The notes beneath the pieces were generated by a model, which worked only from the letters and a program-made list of their open reading frames with translations, made no database searches and was not told the origin of the DNA. A DNA stretch of 35,335 bases from an uncultured Clostridia bacterium (GTDB taxonomy: Bacteria; Bacillota; Clostridia; UMGS1810): contig CAKSIN010000024.1 of NCBI GenBank assembly GCA_934463115.1, positions 1 to 35,335 on the forward strand, given 5' to 3'. Shown here one piece after another: positions 24,647 to 32,692 of this stretch. The translations under genes and the position numbers were made by a program. The first letter of the stretch is position 1. Every line of letters starts with the position of its first letter.

Positions 24647-24668
24647 GGAACGACCTATGTGTCGTTCC
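24647..24668. repeat. Short GGAACGAC hairpin repeat
   Basis: GGAACGAC and GTCGTTCC flank CTATGT. The same hairpin heads both full 308-bp repeats (16404, 21913), here without the rest. A related stem with different sequence lies at 26866-26886 (GGAACGGTTA/TAACCGTTCC). Confidence 0.75.
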
Positions 24669-24693
24669 GATAATTGCACAGGAGATACACATT

Positions 24694-25026
24694 ATGAAAA
24701 ACAAAAAACGAATTTCACGAAAATCACTTATAGCAGAATATGTCGCTCACTGGTACATCTGGATCATAAACATTTTGTTCCTTTTCACGGGATACATGGT
24801 TTTGCCGCTGGCTACATCCTTTTTGGCTTCAAAGGGAATAGGCAGCTTTGTTTCCGGCATACTCGGAATGGCGGCATCCGGCTTTGTTGCCACATTGCCG
24901 CTGCTGATTTTAAACATTGTTTTGGCAAAACGCGGAAAGCTCTATGCACTCGCCGTTCAGTTTGTCTTGTTTGACCTCGCCGGAATGGTATTTTATCTGA
25001 TGAATTATTTTGCAATTATAGGCTGA
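24694..25026 (+). CDS. Small polytopic membrane protein, unrecognised
   Basis: 110 residues from ATG 24694, which follows AGGAGATACACATT. The in-frame start at 24574 lies inside the HU gene and is rejected. A basic start (KNKKRISRKSLIAEY) is followed by three hydrophobic segments at about 22-44, 48-75 and 83-108. No motif identifies a function. No promoter was found between the HU terminator and this gene, and the short GGAACGAC hairpin occupies part of that gap. Confidence 0.72.
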   Translation: MKNKKRISRKSLIAEYVAHWYIWIINILFLFTGYMVLPLATSFLASKGIGSFVSGILGMAASGFVATLPLLILNIVLAKRGKLYALAVQFVLFDLAGMVFYLMNYFAIIG

Positions 25027-25032
25027 TTTGTG

Positions 25033-25061
25033 TTTACAAAATCCGCATTTTGTGGTAAAAT
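25033..25061 (+). promoter_or_regulatory. Promoter upstream of the LemA-partner gene
   Basis: TTTACA at 25033-25038 and TAAAAT at 25056-25061, 17-base spacer, 23 bases before ATG 25084. Confidence 0.7.
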
Positions 25062-25083
25062 GTCAGGTAAAGGGGGCAGTTTA

Positions 25084-26709
25084 ATGGATTTTGCTGTTTA
25101 CAATCCGCTTGAGGAATACGAAAATAAATTCAAGGCATTGCATCTTGAAAACACAAAAAAGCTGTTTGACAGCTATGCGGAGCAATCGGGTGTTAATATC
25201 GAAGAAAACAGAAAAACGGTTGAACTCTACAATACATACAGGGAGAATCTGTCGAAGTTAAAAAAGAAATACAATCTTCGGAGATTTTTCAGGGTAATAA
25301 TGATACTCACTGTTGTTCTTATCCCGGTTGTAATATGGAAGATGACTCCGAAAATCCGCTCCCTCCGCAAAGAGATTGAATCGGCGGATTCCAAGGCAGA
25401 CAGCCTGCTTAACGAGGCATATAACCAAATGTTGCCGTTGTGCGGCATGTTTGGCGATGATGACTCGCTTAATCTGATTGAACAGACTATACCGATGATT
25501 TCGTTTGATTCACGTTTTTCCGCCGAGCGTGAGGAAGATATGAAAATAAACTATGATTTCGGAAAGCAAAAAGATTCCGAGGAATCCACACTTGATTTGC
25601 TGTCCGGCGAATACAACGAAAACCCGTTTTTGTTTGAAAACCGCAGGATTCACACCATGGGGCAGTGCACGTATGAAGGCACAAAAACAATAACCTGGAC
25701 AGAAATCTACACCGACAGCAACGGCAAGCGGCAGCGCAGAACGCGCACGCAAACTCTGCATGCAACGGTAACCAAACCGAAACCGTACTACACAACACAG
25801 GTTGTTTTAAACTACGGTTCGCAGGCAGGTGACAAGCTGTCATTCGGCCGTGACGCGTCACACCTTGAGCAAAAGAGCGAAAAGGCGATTGAACGCTATG
25901 TTAAAAAGGGTGAGAAGAAACTCAAGAAAAAGACTGACCGTGCAATTGAACACAACGGAGACTTTATGAGTATGTCGAACACTGATTTTGAGGTGCTTTT
26001 TGACGCACTTGACAGAGATAATGAAATTCAGTACAGGGCAATCTTTACTCCGCTTGCGCAGACGAACATGGTTGATTTAATACTGTCAAAATCGGGTTTT
26101 GGCGATGATTTCAATTTCTTTAAAACATGCAGGATGAATAAAATTATAACAGGTCACAGTCAGGGGCGGCAGCTTAAACTTCCGCATGACGTGTACTCGT
26201 CGTATTCGTTTGACATTATAGAGGAAAATTTCACGGGCAAGAACGCCGAATTTTTTAAACAGGTATATTTTGATTTTGCTCCGCTGCTTGCGATTCCGGC
26301 ATATCAGGAACGCCCGGTTCACTCGCTCAAACCGATACCGGAGCTCGGGCGCATGTATTCGCAGAGGGAATGCGAACTGCTGGCAAATGCTGCCGACAGC
26401 AAGCTTGTTGTTCATCCCGAAACCAAGACAAGCGCCATACTGAAAACAAAGTTTATAGAATCGGACGGCAAGGCAGACAAAACATGCATTACAGCGTATT
26501 CATACAAAACAATTCCGCGTGTGGATATTGTGTCCGTCCGCGGTGATGACGGGAATTATCACGATGTCCCCGTTGACTGGAAAGAATACGTGCCGCTTAC
26601 TCAAAAAACGGATGTGTATGTTTCGGATTCCGGAAATGCAAAGGGCAAAAAGGTTGTTGCAAAGAAAAATGGGGTGTGTATGTTTACAAATCCCCATTCC
26701 GTCTCCTGA
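25084..26709 (+). CDS. Single-pass membrane protein paired with LemA, C-terminus made of repeat DNA
   Basis: 541 residues from ATG 25084 behind AAAGGGGGCAG. The longer frame from 25030 overlaps the promoter and is rejected. An N-terminal coiled-coil-like part precedes a membrane helix (FFRVIMILTVVLIPVVIW, about 69-86), then a helical segment and a large domain of about 400 residues with no recognised catalytic motif. The next gene encodes LemA and the pairing suggests joint action. From about 26671 the reading frame lies in the third copy of the 308-bp repeat. The last dozen residues (VCMFTNPHSVS) and the stop codon are therefore repeat-derived and the natural end may be lost. Confidence 0.7.
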   Translation: MDFAVYNPLEEYENKFKALHLENTKKLFDSYAEQSGVNIEENRKTVELYNTYRENLSKLKKKYNLRRFFRVIMILTVVLIPVVIWKMTPKIRSLRKEIESADSKADSLLNEAYNQMLPLCGMFGDDDSLNLIEQTIPMISFDSRFSAEREEDMKINYDFGKQKDSEESTLDLLSGEYNENPFLFENRRIHTMGQCTYEGTKTITWTEIYTDSNGKRQRRTRTQTLHATVTKPKPYYTTQVVLNYGSQAGDKLSFGRDASHLEQKSEKAIERYVKKGEKKLKKKTDRAIEHNGDFMSMSNTDFEVLFDALDRDNEIQYRAIFTPLAQTNMVDLILSKSGFGDDFNFFKTCRMNKIITGHSQGRQLKLPHDVYSSYSFDIIEENFTGKNAEFFKQVYFDFAPLLAIPAYQERPVHSLKPIPELGRMYSQRECELLANAADSKLVVHPETKTSAILKTKFIESDGKADKTCITAYSYKTIPRVDIVSVRGDDGNYHDVPVDWKEYVPLTQKTDVYVSDSGNAKGKKVVAKKNGVCMFTNPHSVS

Positions 26710-26910
26710 CGGTGAGAACATGTGGGACACATCGCGACTCAAAAAAATAATTATTTTGTGCCGCCGATTTTGCACTATAAATATTTTTTCTCGTCGGATA
26801 TGTCAATCACATAACCTCAATGTCATTCATCGAAACGGGAATTTTCCGCCGCAAGGAAACCGTAGGGAACGGTTATTAACCGTTCCGCCGACAACCGCTG
26901 ATATTTGGCG
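26671..26910 (+). repeat. 308-bp dispersed repeat, copy 3 (internally deleted, diverged)
   Basis: It begins at GGGGTGTGTATG inside the preceding gene. AAATCCCCATTCCG and CCTGACGGTGAGAACATG match the corresponding stretch of copies 1 and 2. About 75 bases present in the others are missing between GTGCCG and CCGATTTTGCACTAT, a deletion at a short CCG repeat. The right half (CATAACCTCAATGTCATTCA) matches again and then gains the stem 26866-26886. The right border is approximate. It explains nearly all of the gap 26710-26934. Confidence 0.72.
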
Positions 26911-26934
26911 AGGCGCACCATTAAGGAATGGAAA

Positions 26935-26963
26935 TTACATACAACCTCATCAATGAATATACT
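26935..26963 (+). promoter_or_regulatory. Probable promoter of the LemA gene
   Basis: TTACAT at 26935-26940 and TATACT at 26958-26963 with a 17-base spacer, just past repeat copy 3. It would give LemA its own transcript after the repeat separated it from its partner gene. Confidence 0.55.
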
Positions 26964-27000
26964 ATAAAAAATCCAAATAAAACGTAAAGGGGAAATGAAA

Positions 27001-27672
27001 ATGGCAAATCAATTGGACGAACTCAACCCACAGGTAATGAACGAGGGACTTGACACAAATGTAATCGTTAAAAAAATCTCGGCAGAAGTAGGATTCGGCT
27101 CAAAGTTGTTTGAAATAGCTTTATGGGTATGCGGAATATTCCCCGGCCTTATATTTCTGTTTATGAAAACCGGTGCTCAAAAGCATTTTGACCAGCTCCA
27201 GCAAAAGATTCAGCGCAACGCGTCTCAAATCGACAATTATCTCGAACAGCGTGTAATGGTTCTTCAGAACTGTGCGCGTCTGCTCGACAAGGCGATAGAC
27301 CTTGACAAAAGCACGTTTGAGAACCTTGCAAAATACCGTTCCGGAAGTGCATCGTATGATTCCGATGCCGAGCGAAACGAAGCCGGCGGCAAGATAGAAG
27401 CAATTTCGCGCAGCATAAATGTTGCTGTTGAAAATTACCCCGACCTTCAGGCACACCGCGAAATAGCTGATGCAATGCAGCAGAATATATATCTGCAAAG
27501 GGAAATTACCGCGGCACGCGAGTTATACAACGACACGATAAACGAATGGAATAGAGATATCTTTGCATGGCCGACAAAAAAGATTGTCGCTGCGAAAAAC
27601 GGATACACAACAAGGATTCCGTTCATAGCTTCAAAAGAAATAAAGGAACAGGCAAAGGGTGTATTCTTTTAA
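27001..27672 (+). CDS. LemA family protein
   Basis: 223 residues from ATG 27001, eight bases past AAAGGGGA. ATG 26995 would leave only two bases. An N-terminal stretch of about 35 residues precedes one membrane helix (FEIALWVCGIFPGLIFLFM, about 38-56). The LemA helical core follows: QLQQKIQRNASQIDNYLEQR, VMVLQNCARLLDKAI, then VAVENYPDLQAHREI and REITAARELYNDTINEWNR. LemA proteins are membrane-tethered helical scaffolds with no agreed enzymatic role. The soluble core here probably faces the cytoplasm or the wall. Topology cannot be settled from sequence. Confidence 0.9.
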   Translation: MANQLDELNPQVMNEGLDTNVIVKKISAEVGFGSKLFEIALWVCGIFPGLIFLFMKTGAQKHFDQLQQKIQRNASQIDNYLEQRVMVLQNCARLLDKAIDLDKSTFENLAKYRSGSASYDSDAERNEAGGKIEAISRSINVAVENYPDLQAHREIADAMQQNIYLQREITAARELYNDTINEWNRDIFAWPTKKIVAAKNGYTTRIPFIASKEIKEQAKGVFF

Positions 27673-27689
27673 ATCTGCAAAATTACCCG

Positions 27690-27731
27690 GCGGTGCGTAA
27701 AGGGCAAAAGCTTTTTACGCGCCGCTTTTTT
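27690..27731 (+). terminator. Intrinsic terminator after LemA
   Basis: GCGGTGCGTAAAGG pairs with CTTTTTACGCGCCGC with GT pairs tolerated, followed by TTTTTT. It begins 17 bases past the LemA stop. Confidence 0.85.
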
Positions 27732-27815
27732 GTGTACATCATATCCAAATTTTCGGCGGCGGATATTTATTAACATACGTTTTACAAAAAAATACAAAAA
27801 ATTTCAAAATATCTA

Positions 27816-27844
27816 TTGACATGATGATTAATTGATATTATAAT
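27816..27844 (+). promoter_or_regulatory. Promoter of the polyamine transport operon
   Basis: TTGACA at 27816-27821 and TATAAT at 27839-27844, both perfect, with a 17-base spacer. Confidence 0.87.
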
Positions 27845-27852
27845 AGTGTTCG

Positions 27853-27871
27853 TGTTTAGTTTTGCTAAACA
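27853..27871. promoter_or_regulatory. Inverted-repeat operator at the pot operon start site
   Basis: TGTTTAG, TTTTG, CTAAACA: a 7-bp inverted repeat centred about 18 bases past the -10 box, over or just past the predicted start. A natural binding site for the XRE-cupin regulator encoded first in this operon, which would make it autoregulated. Confidence 0.6.
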
Positions 27872-27905
27872 AAATATTTACTATTAAATACAAAAAATGC
27901 ATTTC

Positions 27906-27944
27906 GGGAGGAGGCTCGGATTCCGAACAGAATCCGTTTGGTTA
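27906..27944 (+). promoter_or_regulatory. Ribosome site separated from start codon by a hairpin
   Basis: GGGAGGAGG (27906-27914) is about 30 bases from ATG 27944. Between them CGGATTC (27917-27923) and GAATCCG (27930-27936) form a 7-bp stem. Folding would bring the ribosome site to about ten bases from the start codon. An in-frame TTG (27938) and ATT (27920) exist, but ATT starts are very rare. Confidence 0.55.
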
Positions 27945-28483
27945 TGGAAATCGGCAGTAAAATAAAACGTTTGCGTGTGCAGAATAACCTGACACAGGAG
28001 GAGCTTGCCGACAGGTGTGAGCTGTCTAAGGGGTTTATATCGCAGATTGAGCGCGATCTTGCGTCGCCGTCAATTGCAACCCTGTCCGATTTGCTGCAGT
28101 GTCTCGGCACCGATCTTAAGGATTTCTTTAACGATGCCGCCGACGAAAGTGTTGTGTTTACCAATGACGATATTTTCGTTAAAGAAAACAGAGAAGACGG
28201 CAACATAATAGACTGGATTGTTCCCAATTCGCAAAAGCACTGTATGGAGCCTATAATAATAACTCTTTTGCCGGGCGGCAAATCGTATATTGATGATCCG
28301 CATGACGGCGAGGAATTCGGCTATGTGCTGCGCGGAAGTGTGCGTGTGCATATCGGCAGCCGCAGCTACAGGGCAAAAAAACATGAGAGCTTTTATTACA
28401 AGACTAACCAGTCGCATTATATAGAGAATGCCGGCAAAGGCGAAGCGGTTGTACTTTGGGTTTCGACTCCGCCGAATTTTTGA
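27944..28483 (+). CDS. XRE family regulator with cupin domain
   Basis: 179 residues. The helix-turn-helix is EIGSKIKRLRVQNNLTQEEL, then ADRCELSKGFISQIERDLAS (residues 2-45). The C-terminal cupin barrel carries EEFGYVLRGSVRVHIGSRSY and ESFYYKTNQSHYIENAG. This two-domain design (SinR-like plus cupin, as in PuuR) often senses small metabolites. The gene leads potABCD, with 22 bases to potA, so it most likely controls polyamine uptake and itself. The start ATG 27944 lies behind an unusual structured ribosome site. Confidence 0.93.
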   Translation: MEIGSKIKRLRVQNNLTQEELADRCELSKGFISQIERDLASPSIATLSDLLQCLGTDLKDFFNDAADESVVFTNDDIFVKENREDGNIIDWIVPNSQKHCMEPIIITLLPGGKSYIDDPHDGEEFGYVLRGSVRVHIGSRSYRAKKHESFYYKTNQSHYIENAGKGEAVVLWVSTPPNF

Positions 28484-28505
28484 TTGTAAAGGGGTATGAT
28501 GATAA

Positions 28506-29546
28506 ATGCAGCATCTGATTGAACTTACAAATATCTGCAAAAGTTTTGATGACAACGAGGTACTCAAAGATATTAATCTCTACATAGACAAAAACGAATT
28601 TGTCACTCTCCTCGGTCCGAGCGGATGCGGAAAGTCCACTATTCTGAGGATAATTGCGGGTTTTGAAAGCCCTACATCGGGTGATGTCTGTTTTGAGGGA
28701 AAGAGTATTCTGAATATTCCTCCGTACGAGCGTACGGTAAACACGGTATTTCAGAAATACGCGCTTTTCCCGCATCTGAATGTTGCCGATAATATTGCGT
28801 TCGGTCTGAAACTGAAAAAAATGTCATCTGCCGAGATAAACAAAAAGGTCGGCAAAGTGCTTGAACTCGTTAATCTTTCGGGTTTTGAACACCGCTCCGT
28901 AACATCACTCTCGGGCGGTCAACAGCAGCGCATTGCAATAGCGCGTGCTTTGGTAAACGAGCCGTCTGTGTTGCTTCTTGACGAACCGCTTGCTGCACTG
29001 GATCTCAAACTTCGCCAGGGAATGCAGCTTGAACTCAAAAATATGCAAAAAGAGCTTGGTATTACATTTATATACGTAACTCACGACCAGGAGGAAGCAC
29101 TCACAATGTCCGATACAGTTGTCGTTATGCGCGACGGCACAATACAGCAGATAGGCACACCCACGGATATATATAACGAGCCGAAAAATGCGTATGTCGC
29201 CGATTTTATCGGCAAATCCAATATTCTGCCCGGAATAATGCACTGCGATTGTCTCGTGGGCATTGAGGGTGTTGATTTTGAATGTGTTGACAAAGGCTTT
29301 TCCGCCGATGAACCGGTTGATGTTGTTGTCCGCCCGGAGGATATTTATCTTGTGGAACCGGACAAAGGAAAGATAACCGGAACAGTTGAATCGGCAATAT
29401 TCAAAGGCGTTCACTATGAAATGTGCGTTCTTGCCGAGGACGGGCAGAGGTGGCTCGTTCACGATACAAATCTTTTCGAAGCCGGCAGCGAAGTAGGAAT
29501 ACTCGTTAAACCGTTTGATATTCATGTTATGAAAAAGTCGTTGTAA
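28506..29546 (+). CDS. potA: Spermidine/putrescine ABC transporter ATP-binding protein
   Basis: 346 residues. Walker A GPSGCGKST (about 37-45), Q-loop VFQKYALFPHL, ABC signature LSGGQQQRIAIARAL (about 135-149), Walker B LLLDEPLAALD and switch His in VTHDQEEALTMSD. A C-terminal TOBE-type domain of about 110 residues follows, as in PotA. It drives import through the PotB-PotC channel. ATG 28506 lies behind AAAGGGG with longer spacing than usual. Sugar-importer ATPases (MalK type) share these motifs. The permease and binding-protein neighbours decide for polyamines. Confidence 0.94.
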   Translation: MQHLIELTNICKSFDDNEVLKDINLYIDKNEFVTLLGPSGCGKSTILRIIAGFESPTSGDVCFEGKSILNIPPYERTVNTVFQKYALFPHLNVADNIAFGLKLKKMSSAEINKKVGKVLELVNLSGFEHRSVTSLSGGQQQRIAIARALVNEPSVLLLDEPLAALDLKLRQGMQLELKNMQKELGITFIYVTHDQEEALTMSDTVVVMRDGTIQQIGTPTDIYNEPKNAYVADFIGKSNILPGIMHCDCLVGIEGVDFECVDKGFSADEPVDVVVRPEDIYLVEPDKGKITGTVESAIFKGVHYEMCVLAEDGQRWLVHDTNLFEAGSEVGILVKPFDIHVMKKSL

Positions 29547-29559
29547 AGGGGGATGAAGT

Positions 29560-30405
29560 ATGTACAAAAAATCTCTTGCATATCCGCACCTTGTATGGAT
29601 GTCGGTTTTTGTGCTTGTTCCCATAGTGCTTGTACTGTTGTACAGTGTGAATATTCTTTCTTCCGGCGGAAGCGGAACATTTTCGCTGCAGAATTATGCG
29701 CGATTTTTCGACATAACATACATGAAGATTTTTGCATATTCGCTGTGGATTGCATTTCTGAGTACGGTGTTTTGCCTTCTGATAGGTTACCCGACTGCGT
29801 ATATACTTGCATCGCGTGACCGCGAAAGACATCTTGCGGGCAAAAAAAGCCGTGCCGTATATATGCTTTTTGTAATGCCGATGTGGATGAATATGATGCT
29901 GAGAACCTATTCCTGGCTTACAATTCTGGAGGACAACGGACTTTTGAACACACTTCTCGGAGCTTTGCATTTGCCGAGTGTGCACATTCTGTATACTACG
30001 TCTGCTGTTGTTCTCGGAATGGTATACGATTTTATACCCTTTATGATTCTGCCGGTGTATTCTGTACTTTCAAAGATGGACGGCAGTCTGCGTGAGGCGG
30101 CAGAGGACTTGGGCGCAGACCGGTTCAGAGTTTTTACAAAGGTTACTCTTCCGCTCAGTCTGCCGGGTGTCGTGTCCGGGATAACAATGGTTTTCCTGCC
30201 GTCGGTAACCACTTTCTACATCTCAAATCTTTTCGGCGGCGGACAGATAATGCTTATCGGAAATCTTATCGAGCAGCAGTTTTTACATGCCAACGACTGG
30301 AATTTCGGCTCGGCAATATCAATTGTAATGATGATACTTGTGCTTTTGTCCATGAAGATTATGAATCTGTTTAACAAGGGCAACAAGCAAATGGCAATGT
30401 TTTAG
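29560..30405 (+). CDS. potB: Spermidine/putrescine ABC transporter permease
   Basis: 281 residues with about six membrane segments. The binding-protein-dependent permease motif (EAA loop) reads SLREAAEDLGADRFRVFTKV (about 177-196), ending with TLPLSLPG. N-terminal LVWMSVFVLVPIVLVLLYSV and MPMWMNMMLRTYSWLTIL are typical of PotB. It forms the channel with PotC. AAAGGGGGATGAAGT precedes the start, 14 bases past potA. Confidence 0.94.
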   Translation: MYKKSLAYPHLVWMSVFVLVPIVLVLLYSVNILSSGGSGTFSLQNYARFFDITYMKIFAYSLWIAFLSTVFCLLIGYPTAYILASRDRERHLAGKKSRAVYMLFVMPMWMNMMLRTYSWLTILEDNGLLNTLLGALHLPSVHILYTTSAVVLGMVYDFIPFMILPVYSVLSKMDGSLREAAEDLGADRFRVFTKVTLPLSLPGVVSGITMVFLPSVTTFYISNLFGGGQIMLIGNLIEQQFLHANDWNFGSAISIVMMILVLLSMKIMNLFNKGNKQMAMF

Positions 30406-30420
30406 CGGGGCGGTGAAATA

Positions 30421-31215
30421 ATGAAAATAAGAAAAATAATCGAGAGCCTGTACTTATATCTGGTTTTTATGTTTCTGTATGTTCCGATTGTGGTGCTTAT
30501 GGTATTTTCGTTCAACAGTTTGCGTTCCCGCGGAAGCTGGGGCGGATTTTCCATGAAATGGTACGCACAGATGCTCGGTGACGCACAGCTTTTGTCAGCA
30601 CTGAAAACCACCCTTATAGTCGGGGCGCTGTCGGCTGTTATCTCATGTGCAATCGGCACGGCTGCCGCTATAGGAATACACGGGTTCAAAAACAAAAAAT
30701 TCCGCGGTATAATAAACGAGGTAACCAACATTCCCATGGTGAGCAGTGAACTCGTTACCGGTGTTTCGCTCATGCTCCTGTTTATTGCCGCAAATATTCC
30801 GCGCGGAATGTTTACAATGCTTTTGGCGCATATTACATTCAATATTCCGTATGTAATTTTATCGGTAACGCCAAAACTTATTTCACTCGACGAAAACCTG
30901 TACGAGGCGGCGCTTGATCTCGGAGCGCACCCGTGGTATGCGTTCAGACATGTTGTTATGCCGGAGATTATGCCGGGGGTAATAAACGGTTTGCTTCTTG
31001 CTTTTACCATGTCGATAGACGATTTTGTGATAAGCTTTTTTACAACCGGAAACGGTGTAAACAATCTTTCGATTTATGTTTACTCCACGGCAAAAAGGCT
31101 CAATCCCAAGATAAATGCACTTTCCACCGTGATGTTTTTGTTTATAATATTCATGCTGTGGATTATTAACAGGCGGACATCCAAGGACAAAGACAATAAT
31201 GTACTTATTAATTAA
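30421..31215 (+). CDS. potC: Spermidine/putrescine ABC transporter permease
   Basis: 264 residues, about six membrane segments. The PotC start is FMFLYVPIVVLMVFSFNSLR, and the EAA loop reads LYEAALDLGAHPWYAFRHVV, then MPEIMPGVINGLLLAF, with SIDDFVISFF typical of PotC. GCGGGGCGGTGAAATA lies ahead of ATG 30421. Only 10 bases separate its stop from potD. Confidence 0.94.
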   Translation: MKIRKIIESLYLYLVFMFLYVPIVVLMVFSFNSLRSRGSWGGFSMKWYAQMLGDAQLLSALKTTLIVGALSAVISCAIGTAAAIGIHGFKNKKFRGIINEVTNIPMVSSELVTGVSLMLLFIAANIPRGMFTMLLAHITFNIPYVILSVTPKLISLDENLYEAALDLGAHPWYAFRHVVMPEIMPGVINGLLLAFTMSIDDFVISFFTTGNGVNNLSIYVYSTAKRLNPKINALSTVMFLFIIFMLWIINRRTSKDKDNNVLIN

Positions 31216-31225
31216 GGGGGATTTT

Positions 31226-32272
31226 ATGGTGAAAAAAATATTTTGCGCATTGATTTGTGTTTGCATTTTTGCCGGTATGTTTACATCCTGCGGCGAAAAA
31301 AAGACAGTGTTATATGTGTATAACGTCGGCGATTACATTGACGAAGAAGTTATCAAGATGTTTGAATCCGAAAACCCGAATGTCAAAGTCAATTACGAAA
31401 CATACTACACAAATGAAGAAATGTATATAAAAGTAAAGAACAAGAGTACCGCGTACGATGTTATATTCCCGTCGGACTACATGCTCGAACGCATGTCAAG
31501 TGAGGGGCTCTTGAACAAACTGAACTATGACAATATCCCGAATATCAAGAATATCGGTGATGAATACATGCATCTTGATTATGATTCAAAACGCGAATAC
31601 AGCGTTCCGTACATGTGGGGCACAATGGGCATTATGTACAACAAAACCATGGTGGATGAATCCGACATGAAAAGCTGGAAAGCAATGTACAGCAAAAAAT
31701 ATTCCGGAAAAATATTTATGCTCGACAGCGAACGCGATATGATTTCCGTCACGCTGAAAATGCTGGGATATTCCATGAACAGCAAGGATGATTCCGAGCT
31801 CACCGCGGCACAAAAGGCACTTGTTGCCCAAAAACCGCTTGTAAAGGCGTATTGCGGTGATGAGGTAAAGGATAAAATGATAGCCGGCGAGGGTGCAATG
31901 ACTATCGCATGGTCAGGCGACGCGTTTTACTGCATGGAGCAAAATGAAGATTTGCGTTACAGTGTACCTCAGGAGGGCTCCAACCTTTGGTTTGACGCAA
32001 TGGCAGTTCCCACAACCAGCAAAAACCAAGAGCTTGCTGAAAAGTTCATTGACTTTATGTGCCGCCCGGATATAGCAAAGATGAATGCCGACTATATCGG
32101 TTATTCAACGGCAAACAAGGCAGCGCAAAAACTTCTTGACAAGGATATCCGCGAAAATGAATTGAGATACCCGGATTTATCAACTCTCGATAACATGGAA
32201 ATTTTTGCCTATGATCCGGAAATATCGGAAAAATATGCAGAATTGTGGCAAAATGTAAAGGTAAATAAGTGA
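31226..32272 (+). CDS. potD: Spermidine/putrescine-binding lipoprotein
   Basis: 348 residues from ATG 31226 behind AAGGGGGATTTT. The in-frame start at 31199 lies inside potC. A lipoprotein signal (CALICVCIFAGMFTSCG) gives probable lipidation at the Cys of FTSC (residue 23). The mature part matches PotD-type binding proteins: VLYVYNVGDYIDEEVIKMFE, YDVIFPSDYMLERM and VPYMWGTMGIMYNK, with an internal WKAMYSKKYSGKIFMLDSER. It captures polyamine outside the membrane for PotABC. Last gene of the operon. No terminator was recognised before the acpP promoter. Confidence 0.94.
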   Translation: MVKKIFCALICVCIFAGMFTSCGEKKTVLYVYNVGDYIDEEVIKMFESENPNVKVNYETYYTNEEMYIKVKNKSTAYDVIFPSDYMLERMSSEGLLNKLNYDNIPNIKNIGDEYMHLDYDSKREYSVPYMWGTMGIMYNKTMVDESDMKSWKAMYSKKYSGKIFMLDSERDMISVTLKMLGYSMNSKDDSELTAAQKALVAQKPLVKAYCGDEVKDKMIAGEGAMTIAWSGDAFYCMEQNEDLRYSVPQEGSNLWFDAMAVPTTSKNQELAEKFIDFMCRPDIAKMNADYIGYSTANKAAQKLLDKDIRENELRYPDLSTLDNMEIFAYDPEISEKYAELWQNVKVNK

Positions 32273-32320
32273 TATTGTGACAACATATAGAGATAAATTA
32301 AAAAAATTCCAAAAAAGTAC

Positions 32321-32349
32321 TTGCATTTTTACACAATAGAATATATACT
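32321..32349 (+). promoter_or_regulatory. Promoter of acpP
   Basis: TTGCAT at 32321-32326 and TATACT at 32344-32349 with a 17-base spacer. CCGGAGGTGAT follows ahead of the acpP start. Confidence 0.72.
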
Positions 32350-32389
32350 ATGTTAATGTGATTTATAACTTAGCCGGAGGTGATATGTG

Positions 32390-32617
32390 ATGGTATTTGA
32401 AAAAATCAAAGATATTCTTGTGGACAGACTCAATGTTGATGAAAACGAAATCACAACCGAATCCTCGTTTATCGATGACCTCGGTGCGGATTCACTCGAC
32501 ATTGTTGAGCTTATCATGGCTTTTGAAGAGGAGTTCAATATTGAAATCCCCGAAGAAGACGCTGAGAGCATTACAACAGTAGGTGCTGCTGTTGATTATA
32601 TTAAGGCAAGACAGTAA
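32390..32617 (+). CDS. acpP: Acyl carrier protein
   Basis: 75 residues from ATG 32390. GTG 32387 is also in frame. The phosphopantetheine site is in IDDLGADSLDIVELIMAFEE (DSL Ser near residue 36), the best-known ACP motif, and the acidic helix EEEFNIEIPEEDAESI follows. It carries growing fatty-acid chains. acpP directly before rnc is a conserved order in Firmicutes. No fab genes lie in the window. Confidence 0.96.
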   Translation: MVFEKIKDILVDRLNVDENEITTESSFIDDLGADSLDIVELIMAFEEEFNIEIPEEDAESITTVGAAVDYIKARQ

Positions 32618-32620
32618 AAC

Positions 32621-32664
32621 ACAGCCGCCGCGTATCGGAATCATGATGATTATGCGGCGGCTGT
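32621..32664 (+). terminator. GC-rich stem between acpP and rnc
   Basis: ACAGCCGCCGC (32621-32631) pairs with GCGGCGGCTGT (32654-32664) across 22 bases. Only AAATTTAT follows. It may act as a partial terminator, keeping acpP far more abundant than rnc, or as an RNase III processing site. Confidence 0.6.
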
Positions 32665-32692
32665 AAATTTATAAATTAAATCGGAGGTTGTT

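Noticed and set aside
24574..24693. Longer start for the small membrane protein
   Set aside because: It would overlap the HU coding end, the HU terminator and the GGAACGAC hairpin. AGGAGA before ATG 24694 decides.
30402..31064. 220-residue minus-strand open frame
   Set aside because: Antisense to potC, no promoter or ribosome site.
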